Shown: one piece after another, positions 21,810 through 30,904 of the stretch
How the letters are laid out: every line of letters starts with the position of its first letter
How positions within the stretch are numbered: the stretch's first letter is position 1
Source of the DNA: Siphonodentalium dalli
Lineage: Eukaryota; Mollusca; Scaphopoda; Gadilida; Siphonodentaliidae
Reading direction: 5' to 3'
Length of the DNA: 64,000 nt
Assembly: GCA_032622095.1 (NCBI GenBank)
Contig: CP136061.1
Coordinates: 127,608,754-127,672,753 of the forward strand
The notes under the pieces: generated by a model
Seen by the model: only the letters and a program-made list of their open reading frames with translations
Databases searched by the model: none
Told to the model about the DNA's origin: nothing
Translations under genes and position numbers: made by a program

Positions 21810-22026
21810 TACAGTAATGCCCTAAATAATGGACTCCTTAACCACAGCAGAATTATGGGTAATTTTTCAGGATTTAGTCGTACATATGGCTTGTTGCCAT
21901 TCATCGGAAAGCTCTCAGTGAGAGCTTTCCGATGAATGACAACAAGCCATATTTCCGACTAAATCCTGAAAAACTACCCGTAATTCTACTGTGGTTAAGG
22001 AGTTGATTATTTAGGGCATTACTGTA
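21810..22026. mobile_element. P1 palindromic MITE inserted in LINE
   Basis: Ends tacagtaatgccc and gggcattactgta with a TA duplication. The arms are about 100 bp and form a near-perfect hairpin. Removing it with one TA restores the LINE reading across the site as LTKYIND, which shows the insertion directly. Confidence 0.88.
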
Positions 22027-22467
22027 CATCAATGATGCTGATGGCAAAAACATAGACACAAATACCTCGACTTCCATAAGGCTTTCGACACAGTACCACA
22101 GTTCTAAGACTTGTGGCAAAACTACATGTACATGCATTGCTAACAAGATTCGAGGCAACATCCATCGATGGCTAAATAGCTTCCTGACAGGAAGGAAACA
22201 GTAAATGGAGTGTTATCATCCAGAACACACGTCACCAGAGGAATCCCCCAGGGCTCAAGTGTTGGGACCACCACTATTCCTCGTATATATCATGATATCA
22301 ATGATGTTAGGTACCCAAGAAGTCAAATCACAATGCAAACTGTTCACAGATAACACAAAAATATACAGAGATATTCTGGACGATCAAGACTTCAACAAGA
22401 TTTAGACACCCTATCCGAGTGGTCAGAAAGATGGCTCCTGAAATTTAATGCAAGAAATGCAAAGTAC

Positions 22468-22673
22468 TACAGTAATGCCCTAAATAATCGACTCCTTAAC
22501 CACAGCAGAATTATGGGTAACTTTTCAGAAATATGGCTTGTTGCCATTCATCGGAAAGCTCTCAATGAGAGCTTTCCAATGAATGGCAACAAGCCATATT
22601 TCCGACTATATCCTGAAAAGTTAACCATAATTCTGCTGCGGTTAAGGAGTCGATTACTTAGGGCATTACTGTA
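22468..22673. mobile_element. P1 palindromic MITE (unit 1 of duplication)
   Basis: TA-flanked hairpin with ends cagtaatgccc and gggcattactg. The empty site would read KVLHIS in the LINE frame. Confidence 0.85.
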
Positions 22674-22965
22674 CATATCAGTCAAGCATCCCTCGAAAAT
22701 AGGAAAAATATCCCATGGCAAATTAAATGCTCTGGCATTATAGATTCCGCATGTAGCCAACTTGCCACGAAATTTCCCACGGCATTGCTTATTGCCGTGG
22801 CCAATTTCGAGAACTGGTCGAGACAACCCAAAATTCAACCACCACAAATAAGGAAATACAATCTACTAAAGCCAAGACAAATCAATACTTCAACAAGATT
22901 TAGACACCCTATCCGAGTAGTCAGAAAGATGGCTCCTGAAATTTAATGCAAGAAATGCAAAGTAC

Positions 22966-23170
22966 TACAGTAATGCCTAAATAATCGACTCCTTAACCAC
23001 AGCAGAATTATGGGTAACTTTTCAGAAATATGGCTTGTTGCCATTCATCGGAAAGCTCTCAGTGAGAGCTTTCCAATGAATGGCAACAAGCCATATTTCC
23101 GACTAAATCCTGAAAAGTTAACCATAATTCTGCTGCGGTTAAGGAGTCGATTACTTAGGGCATTACTGTA
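22966..23170. mobile_element. P1 palindromic MITE (unit 2 of duplication)
   Basis: A copy of the 22468 MITE carried along by the tandem duplication, with one C lost in the left end (cagtaatgcctaa). Confidence 0.85.
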
Positions 23171-23533
23171 CATATCAGTCATGCATCCCTCGAAATTAGG
23201 AAAAATGTCCCATGGCAAATTAAATGCTCTGGCATTATAGATTCCGCATGTAGCCAACTTGCCACGACATTTCCCACGGCATTGCTTATTGCTGTGGCCA
23301 ATTTCGAGAACTGGTCGAGACAACCCAAAATTCAACCACCACAAATAAGGAAATACAATCTACTAAAGCCAAGAAGGATATTGGCATCATCTTCGACTCA
23401 GCACTATCATTCCGCTCAAATATCTCAATGGCAGTCAATAAAGCAAATATGAGAATAGGATTGATTAGAAGATCTTTCATTCTAAATTCCAATCTGGCTT
23501 TTTTTTTAATAAAAATAGTTTATAGTGCAAGAT

Positions 23534-24460
23534 TAGTCCAAGTCTTCTCGTACTAAAACTAGCTAAGATTTTGGGATGGAGATGCTAGTGTTCCGAGTTC
23601 CAGGCCCATGCATTTCTATGACACGACTTAAGCGTTAGTGACCCGCTCAAATAAAACCACAATTATATGAAATAAAATATCACAATTGCTACAATAAACG
23701 GATAGTTTCCGCAGAAGACATGCTATTTGATCTGAAACCCACATCGGTTGTGAATTGAAAGCGGTAATTTAATGTGAAAAGAAACTTTTGCCGCAGTGTT
23801 TACATATTTTTTTAAGTATGCGAACTCAGTTGACCTTGCGAACTGCGTTCGGCATTTTCCGGTGAAAATATTCCGTAGATTTTCAATCAACCACGCACGA
23901 TGAATTCTCCATTGTAATCGTAATTATATGTGACAATAAATAAATAAATACATAGATTAAATACATATTGAAGATATAAATGTAATACATTAAATAAATT
24001 ACGGGAATTATAACCATCTCACAGTTTAAAACAGTGTAAACACAATGACCATTAGAATATCATGGGGGCCGCCATTTTGTTTGTATCGAAATTCGTCTCG
24101 GCCAAAACAAACACCGGACAATGCCGAAGTTCTTCGGAACCTGAGTTCGGCTTTCAGTTAAGTAAACAAACAGAAAAAACAACGATGTTTGTGGCAATCA
24201 ACCGGAATATTCTATGTGTAATTTAACATTAAAGTTAGATTATTATACACCATTATGACCATAAGATGTCACTCTTTCCGATGTATATAGCATCATGTAT
24301 TGCTTTTTTAGGTAAATCGAGTAAAATACACCACAGATTCCCGCCACAGATCCTGGGCGTAACTCGTGTCATAGAAATGCATGGGCCTGGAACTCGGACT
24401 AAACACTAGCATCTCCATCCCAAAATCTTAGCTAGTTTTAGTACGAGAAGACTTGGACTA
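23534..24460. mobile_element. MULE-like non-autonomous element, ~105-bp TIRs, 9-bp TSD
   Basis: The ends are tagtccaagtcttctcgtac and its exact complement. The inverted repeats run about 105 bp with one indel of about 4 bp, including caggcccatgcatttctatg. Flanking duplications gtgcaagat at 23525-23533 and 24461-24469 are perfect and 9 bp long. Long TIRs plus a 9-bp duplication point to Mutator-like transposition. The 700-bp interior has no ORF. It is inserted in the LINE remnant. Confidence 0.85.
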
Positions 24461-24494
24461 GTGCAAGATGTACATTGACATATCACAAGATCCA

Positions 24495-24625
24495 GGCCAT
24501 AGGCAGCCCTCTTAATTCAGATTGTTTGGCTTTGTCAATCCGCTATGGCAACCCTTTGCCGTGGACCAGTTTGCTTCAGGAAATTGGTTTGCCATTGCTG
24601 ATTGCCATAGTCAATTATGATGAGT
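24495..24625. repeat. P3-like MITE
   Basis: Starts ggcagccctcttaattcag and contains ccgctatggcaaccc, tgccgtgga and gattgccatagtcaatta. It is the inverse-orientation relative of the copy at 38155-38277. Confidence 0.6.
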
Positions 24626-25370
24626 GCATAGGCAAACCTATATAGGCCCGGACCCACCAACAGAAAATAACAAAACATTACATAACATCATTAACATGAC
24701 CAACACAGAAACCTCGCAAGTTTTTGAGCATTTAATTCATAATTAATTAGCTTCTTAACATCCCAAGGACTCCTGAATCAACTACACATCATCATCACAT
24801 GCACCTATTTTCTTTTGTTAATCACGTGAATTTTCATTGTAAATTATAGTTTATATGAGTCAATCGGACTACTATAAACAATTGATTTTCAGTAATACTT
24901 GGAGAAAATGTAAAAAAAAAAAAATTAAAAACTTTTCATTATTTTTCTGACCAACAAGTCAATACCCCTAACGTTTATTTCAGTTAGTATGACATGTTTC
25001 CGACAGCCAAACGTAATCAGGTTTGTATCAATGAATCGGCCAAAGACTGAAATTTCATCATGCAAATTTTTTTATATATATTTAAAGAAATCCCACCAGT
25101 CATTCCAACAGCCAAACTTTCTACCAATATTTATAGTGGGGTCGATACCCGTCGTGTTTATTTTTATACACCATTCGGGTTATATGTCGCCATTTGTCAA
25201 ACCGAGAAGACACTATAAACTGATAATAAGCTTAGTTAATTAATTGCTACTCTAAGCTGATATGCTGAATGTTAAAAAGAGATTGCCGCTTGGTGAAATG
25301 CACAAAAGTAAACATTTTATTAAATGAAATACTGACGTCTACTGTAGATAATTTAATTACAACACATTAT
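24626..25370. other. AT-rich interval, no gene seen
   Basis: Contains a 12-base poly-A near 24914 and short frames without homology. It could hold part of CHAF1B intron 1 or its 5' non-coding exon, but I found no supporting signal. Confidence 0.4.
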
Positions 25371-25608
25371 TTAACCCTTTGGCGAGTAGGACGACACATA
25401 TGTTGCCGTACGGTTTGCGAGTGGAACGACATATATGTCGTTTCAGGAAGTGTCATTTTTATGTAGACATACAATGTAACTACAATTGATTATCTGATTT
25501 ATAAATGATTTTGACGCAAATTTGTTAATAATTATTGCTATGACGTTGACGTTAAACTCACACATGACGTCATGTATATGACGTTATAGATACTCTCCAA
25601 AGGGTTAA
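25371..25608. mobile_element. TTAA-flanked short element (family H3)
   Basis: TTAA at 25371-25374 and 25605-25608, with ends ccctttggcgag and ctccaaaggg. The interior has gacgacacatatgttgcc and gaacgacatatatgtcgttt, giving small hairpins with ACATATGT-type centres. Confidence 0.6.
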
Positions 25609-25756
25609 ACCGTATCACGTACCCCTGTTAGATATCTGTATCTGCAGATATTGCAGTGCAGGAACCTTTCGGTTATAGATGCACTGGTCCAGGTGATACC
25701 ATGGCCGAGTAACTTTATAACCCTGTGGTGACTCCAGTAGCATTCTATAGCGTGCA

Positions 25757-26157
25757 TCACACTGAGACTGAAATGGTCACTGTCACCCTCTTTCGTTCAG
25801 TTGGGTACCCAGCTTTTTTTTAATTTTCAGTTGGGTACCCAGCTTTTGTAAAATTTACATTTGGGTACCCAGCTTTATGAAATCTCACACAGAGATTGAT
25901 TTAATTAATGATTGCCCTCAGTTGATTGTGAAACGAACCTGGCAAATGTGTGAATTCTTGTTTACATATGAATAATGATGTCTATTCGTCACGATGCTTG
26001 AAAATAATTGCGGAGAAGAATTGCATGCATAGGACATAGGTACTGCAGATTGACTGCTCATAAAGCTGGGTACCCAACTGTAAATTTAAAAAAAGCTGGG
26101 TACCCAACTGAACGAAAGGGGGTGACAATATAGACCATTTCAGCCACACTGAGGCGT
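25757..26157. repeat. Inverted-repeat element with 30-bp gttgggtacccagctt units
   Basis: The left arm has ttgggtacccagctt at 25801, 25831 and 25861, exactly 30 bp apart. The right arm has the complement aagctgggtacccaa at 26063 and 26093, again 30 bp apart. The outer parts also mirror each other: caccctctttcgttcag on the left, ctgaacgaaagggggtg on the right, then gaaatggtc versus gaccatttc. Each unit is itself centred on the palindrome gggtaccc. Confidence 0.75.
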
Positions 26158-26402
26158 GTGTACACATGGGTCAGCCATTAATATCCGCGCCCGATGAGTC
26201 AGCGTACTGCACCCACGACAACATACCTGGACAAATGTTGTAATGGGGGGAAGTCGGCATTTTGCATTCGGATCTTTATTCAGTGATCTCGAATGAGACT
26301 TTTCAGCCTGAGTTCTGATTTTTGTCAGAATACCCTGACCAGGTTGCGATCCCTGGTCCGCAAGCACGAGAGACCAGTAAGCTACCTCTCGGCTACCAAC
26401 TT
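26140..26402 (-). repeat. tRNA-derived SINE head
   Basis: Minus strand. A-box tagccgagagg is at 26395-26385 and B-box ggatcgcaacc at 26352-26342, 33 bp apart, as in a RNA polymerase III promoter of a class-II-like tRNA. The A box fits TRGCNNAGNNGG well; the B box has two changes from GGTTCGANNCC. The sequence after it (tattctgacaaaaatcagaac) does not form a 3' acceptor stem, so this is SINE, not a tRNA gene. The 3' end is uncertain. Confidence 0.65.
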
Positions 26403-27240
26403 GTCAATGTTTTATGCGATCGCAGCGCTAGGATTGTGCATCTACATTAAGTGATTCATGATCGTCCCGTGGTGTTTGATTTGCTCATTTTGCAGGACTA
26501 ACTAAATGGTTTGATACAACCCGAATCCCACGTCAAAGGTATCGAACTGGACTGAATCATCACATCGTTTCCGAATAGAAACGAATCTCGACGGTTCGCG
26601 GAGCCCTAGTCAGTAGGTAAGTCGTCAACTTTTGAAACTTAGTGAATGTTCCGACGACCAACGATTCAATCGTAAGTGGAGGAAGCGGGCCCGACAAAAT
26701 CGTGGATAGTTCGTTCACATGATTGCGATATCGTCGTAAATGATGATATCGCCGGTTGTTCGTAAGCATGTAATTGACTACCCTGCGATCTTTCCAGTCA
26801 TGATTTTTACGTACACACGATTGCGATTACATCGCAAGTGGAGGTATAAATTATAATCCAATTAAGGAATCTAAAATCAAACAGTGCTTAATATTATTTT
26901 TTGACTTGTGATATTGACGTGAGAATGCACAGACTATATACCAATTACTTCATAGGACATAAATCCTTCCACTTACTATTAAATCGTGGTATAAGTTAGA
27001 AGTTAGATAAGCCTATATTATATATACAAAAACAACAGAAATCAGTGAAAAATGAAATCTAAAATTGTTTTTAAAAAAATAAATCAAATCATAAAAATAA
27101 AACAAAATTGTACTAGAACCTTCAGGAGTGTTATCTTTTTTAAATCAGCTTCTTGATGTTAATAATTCTAGTTAGGTATTAAGCTAGTCAGTAGTCACAT
27201 CACAAACTCTTGCTCACAATTCTGTCAAAAAACAGCTCCT
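26403..27240. other. Intergenic or CHAF1B 5' interval, no gene seen
   Basis: Mostly AT-rich. On the minus strand a consensus-like donor GTAAGT lies at 26976-26971, about 280 bases downstream of the E2F site, and could end a non-coding CHAF1B first exon. This is only a possibility. Confidence 0.35.
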
Positions 27241-27252
27241 ACAAAAGTGATG

Positions 27253-27284
27253 TTTCGCGCCAAATTTTACATTCATTTCCGGGT
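27253..27284. promoter_or_regulatory. Candidate E2F/ETS promoter element between CHAF1B and SMARCAD1
   Basis: TTTCGCGCCAAA at 27253-27264 fits the E2F consensus TTTSSCGC on both strands. Ten bases on, cccggaaat on the minus strand (27283-27275) fits an ETS core. CHAF1B is a known E2F-responsive S-phase gene in vertebrates and fly-type animals, and its unseen 5' exon must lie upstream of 21490, in this direction. The site is also 3.65 kb upstream of the SMARCAD1 exon with the ATG. Whether one or both genes start here is inference; no TSS can be read from sequence alone. Confidence 0.5.
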
Positions 27285-27930
27285 TTGAAAATAGTATGGA
27301 AGCCCGTAGTGTCATAACACACCGACGCTCTATTTGATTGTCAATATCATCATTGTAACAACTTCTGAGACATTTCACATTAAATGTCGGTAAATATCTT
27401 AGTGAAACTGAATTATAGCTAAATTATGGCTATTTTTATAAGTATTAGTTTCGTTAGTTTATCATAAGGTGTTCGAGATGTTCCGTCTCCCATTTTGAGC
27501 AATACTATTGCACGCTCATGTCTAAAAATAGAACACAAAAAGATTACCCAACATTTTGCGGCGAGTTATTCTTGTGAAGAAATTTACGCATTTTGGCCAG
27601 TTTTGCAATTACTATCTGCATATGGATATTTGTTATCTGATGGTAATTCTAAAGCACATCCATTCTAATCTAGTTTTAGTTTTAGTTTTAGTTCATAAAG
27701 ACATAAAACGAAATAATTTCATCTGCTTCGTGCTTGTCGGACTCGGAGTTGTCCATGTCGATTTTTGGTTTGCTCTCAAAAGTCAAATGACAAATTCTGA
27801 ACAAGTGATCAATGAATGTTCTGTCAATAATCAACAAAAAAAATTACTTGAGTTCTAGTTCAGTTTGACCTTATGATGATGTCATTCAAGTTCCAACATT
27901 ACTATTTTTGAGTAGTGCCAGTTCTGGAAG
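27285..27930. other. Intergenic interval with (ttttag)n microsatellite, no gene seen
   Basis: A short tandem tagttttagttttagtt lies near 27672-27692. The 100-codon open frame at 27556-27858 has no recognisable domain and AT-rich composition, so I do not call it a gene. Confidence 0.4.
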
Positions 27931-27954
27931 CAGTACTAGAGTCTAGTAGAGCCC

Positions 27955-28815
27955 AAACTTGCCAAAGCTGCCATCGCACACCGCCAGCCATATTGACCAC
28001 AAGCCGCCACCAGCCATATTATCTCTAACGCCAGCCACATTTTAAAATCTCTGGCGCCGGAATTGTAAAATGGCTGAGCCGTGTGCATGGGCTTATATAT
28101 GTCAAGCACAACTGTACTGTGAATCGCAAAGAACTAAACCGCATTGCCTATAGTATTGGCATACTCGCATATGGACACGGCATGGTTGTTATATTATCAG
28201 AACACCGGGCTGGTGGGCCCCTTAATGTGGAATAGACTATCCCAATGCATGCTTTCATATAACTGAATGGGTGCATCCATGGATTCGGTATTGAAAGGGT
28301 TAAAATATAAATTGTTTATATCGACACGACCCAGTCTCAGACATCGCTGGCATTTGTCAATATATTATACACATAAGAATAGAACATAGTTTAAAATATT
28401 ATATATCATTACTATCGGGTTCATCATTCAATGATGCATGCATATATATATCGCAAGATGCCAGTGATGATAGCTAGCAGTCTGAAGTCGACAGAAGTCC
28501 CAATGTAACTAAATTTTATACCGATTAGATGGGAAACATCATAGTATATATCCATGCCAGTCCTTCGTGTATTTTTGCCATAATGGAAAAGCCCAACGTC
28601 AAAAGATTATGTGTGATCTGGAATTATACGGGTTCACCACAAACGCTAAAACAAACGGCGTCTATAACCAGGAACATTTCGGAAACGAAAATATGCTGAA
28701 CATATACATTTCAGCCGGCTGAGCCGCCATATTTCGTCAGCCACGAACGTCGCGACTGAGCCAGCTTAGCTAGTTAACCAGCCACGAAATCGGTTAATTG
28801 AGCCAGCCGCGAAAA
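27955..28815. repeat. Possible element with gccagccata-rich ends
   Basis: The left part repeats gccagccatatt and gccagccacatt. The right part repeats gagccagc and gccacgaa. The two ends are partly complementary only if gccagcc/ggctgg runs are aligned, so a terminal inverted repeat is uncertain. No ORF. Confidence 0.35.
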
Positions 28816-29084
28816 CTATTTGGTGTGGCCTCGGGGTCTAAGCAGTATACCGGTAGCCAGTGCGACCATGGTCATGTGACAGCTACGATCGCATGCGTTG
28901 CCAAGGTCACGCCATGATTTTCCTGGTAAAAACATTGCTTGATTGCTACAATATGGCTGTGATATTGTCGTGAGCATGCACAGTGGATGCTCCACCTCCG
29001 ATTTTCCTCACTTATGATTTTAATCGCATCTGCGTTGGCACTAAGAGAATGAACTGACATTCGCATATACCCATATAACTTTAT

Positions 29085-29185
29085 TATAAGAGAATGCACT
29101 GGCTTACAAGGTAACTATTGTGAGGCTCCCTATGGGAGACTCACATATATAATAGAATACATTGGCACAGGGTTTTCGTAAAATT
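29085..29185. repeat. Fragment of H2 hairpin element
   Basis: Contains ataagagaatgcactggctt, then aggctccctatgggagact and cattggcacagggttttcg in the order seen at 11340-11480. The outer TTAA ends are missing. Confidence 0.65.
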
Positions 29186-30904
29186 TCATAAAGCTCCATA
29201 TGTAATCTCTAGCTGGGACCTTCGCCTACTGGTTAATAAACTATTAAGCAACAGGTATTAAAAAAGAAATATATTCCTCGCATTATTTTTTCGACTATAA
29301 TGTTCCGCGTCAAAATTACAAAAAAATTCCAGGTTTTGAATTGGTGGCCTAGAATATGATCTCTGCAGGCGTTATCCAGAGTAGAGATTCATGGCATGAT
29401 CTAGCAGTCAATGTGTTAAAGGTTATTTTGCCATACACATGTATGTGCGGCAGTATAATCAAGACATTTATAATAAAGCTATATTTACATTGTTCATGTA
29501 CATTGTATGCGGACAGGTTATTTTCATATAAGCCAAAAAAGTTGAACGCAATGTCCGAAACATCATATTGTCAGTGTCATCTTTGAGTGAGCTTTATTGC
29601 CTTTAATTAATTGTCCATCAGTCTGTTCCATCAGTGACACTTTTAACTGAGTGATGCCTACCTGAACAGAGGGCTTGGGGCCAGTGGGGGGAGTAAGATA
29701 TCTTTGCTATGGTACTGAATAAATTTGGTATGGTCCTTATCTTGAATGAAGCATTTTAGGTGAATATTGTGTTGTCTCGTACATGTATATAGATGTCTAG
29801 GAATATAGCATTATATACATGTAGTGACAATTATAGTTTTGTATGATTACACAAGTGTGTACACAGTGTGCGCATGTACATTATTGGAAACGTGTGAGCA
29901 AGTTGTCAAATATGCAGTTTTCGTCTGCCATGTTCAGAATGTGGAATGATTTAATATACAGTACAGGGTATTAGTTTGTGTTTCAAGATGTATCATTATA
30001 CTGGACTTTGTCTTAAATAAACACTTATATATAGCTAATAGGCCTATAGATCAGTAGCTACATGTATATTCAATCGCAAAGACAGAAAAATACCAGTTTC
30101 ATATTCTATTGAATATTATGATTACCCAATCCCATCCTGAAGATTAAATGAAGTGCACTCATGTATATTTCAAGGTGAGCTAGCTGTTTTTTTTTCACAA
30201 TTTCCATGCAATTTCTGTTATTTGTTACCTGGATTATAATAGGTCCCAATTTTGTTACCATGGGCAGGATAATTCAATTGGCCTCCACATATCGATTCAT
30301 TAAATAACTTGTCCTCTGTTGAAAGACCTGGTGTCCCAACATACATCCCAAATTTCATTCAAATCAATTATGGGGCTAATCCATGGCTAAGATAGCTGCC
30401 CAGATGGTCAGAACCTCCATACCAAATTTCATTGAGATCCAATAAACCATAGCTGATGCATGTATATGTACATGGATATCTACATAGACAGACAGAAAAA
30501 TCATCATTTCCAGAGAAACAAAGAAGGATAACTCTAGAACTGAAAAAGAGAATATAATTGACTAATCTCCAAACCATCTCAATTTCATTTAGATCTGACA
30601 ACCCATGGCTATGATAATTGCCCGGGGATACGTGCGCATATAATCCAGTTTAACCCTAATCTTTGAGTGGGGGTTAATGAAAGGATTTATTTTACGGTAG
30701 ATCTTCTTATTTCTCTATTCTTTATTTATAAAAACTAGGATAAAACGGCATTCCTGCAGATGGAAACCTCAGGGTTCAAAATTTAAATCCAGGTATAAAT
30801 CAAATCAAGCCATATATGCCATACCAGGATATCTTTAAATTATATGATTTAATCAAAACACATGTATATACCACCGAAATTGTTGATTCCTTATATATTT
30901 GCAG
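29186..30904. other. Upstream region of SMARCAD1, repeats only
   Basis: AT-rich. A repeat near 30360-30620 contains ataccaaatttcattgagatc twice in varied form and catggctaagatagctgccc. No coding block. The segment 30888-30904 (cttatatatttgcag) can serve as the acceptor of the first coding SMARCAD1 exon. Confidence 0.45.

Larger units (their letters stand above)
22388..23374. repeat. Tandem duplication, ~497-bp unit, within the LINE
   Basis: The first unit is about 22388-22878 and the second about 22879-23374. Both begin with cttcaacaagatttagacac and end with ctactaaagccaaga. Each carries one P1 MITE (22468-22673; 22966-23170) and one P3 MITE (22686-22816; 23183-23314). The duplication therefore happened after both insertions. 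Differences are few, so it is recent. Confidence 0.88.
21555..24530 (+). pseudogene. Degenerate LINE reverse transcriptase, broken by nested elements
   Basis: Plus-strand fragments read as a non-LTR retrotransposon RT: TVCPIFKK then NRPVSLTS and KLAEKIIRNKLMEYFDSS near 21555-21710, VQDELTKY at the first MITE, DFHKAFDTVP near 22060, RWLNSFLTGRKQ near 22170, a decayed catalytic box (FTDNT instead of FADDT) near 22350, LSEWSERWLLKFNA near 22410, and IGIIFDSALSFRSNISM near 23375. There are stops and frameshifts throughout. It is interrupted by P1 MITEs, P3 MITEs, a tandem duplication and a MULE-like element. The 5' edge begins only about 60 bases from the CHAF1B first coding exon. The clade (Jockey/CR1-like) is a guess. 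Confidence 0.8.

Noticed and set aside
25371-25608. Telomere or rRNA-like sequence in the acatatgt hairpins
   Set aside because: No telomeric repeat and no rRNA match; TTAA flanks and inverted ends explain it as a small transposon.
25801-26107. Regularly spaced 15-bp repeats resembling a CRISPR array
   Set aside because: Units are only 30 bp apart, change orientation in the right half, have AT-rich similar 'spacers', and sit in an animal genome.
26341-26400. A functional tRNA gene
   Set aside because: A and B boxes are present, but no matching acceptor stem or clean cloverleaf can be formed, and the B box is altered. SINE origin is more likely.
27556-27858. 100-codon ORF near the E2F site as a small host gene
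   Set aside because: AT-rich composition, no homology I can recognise and it spans a ttttag microsatellite.
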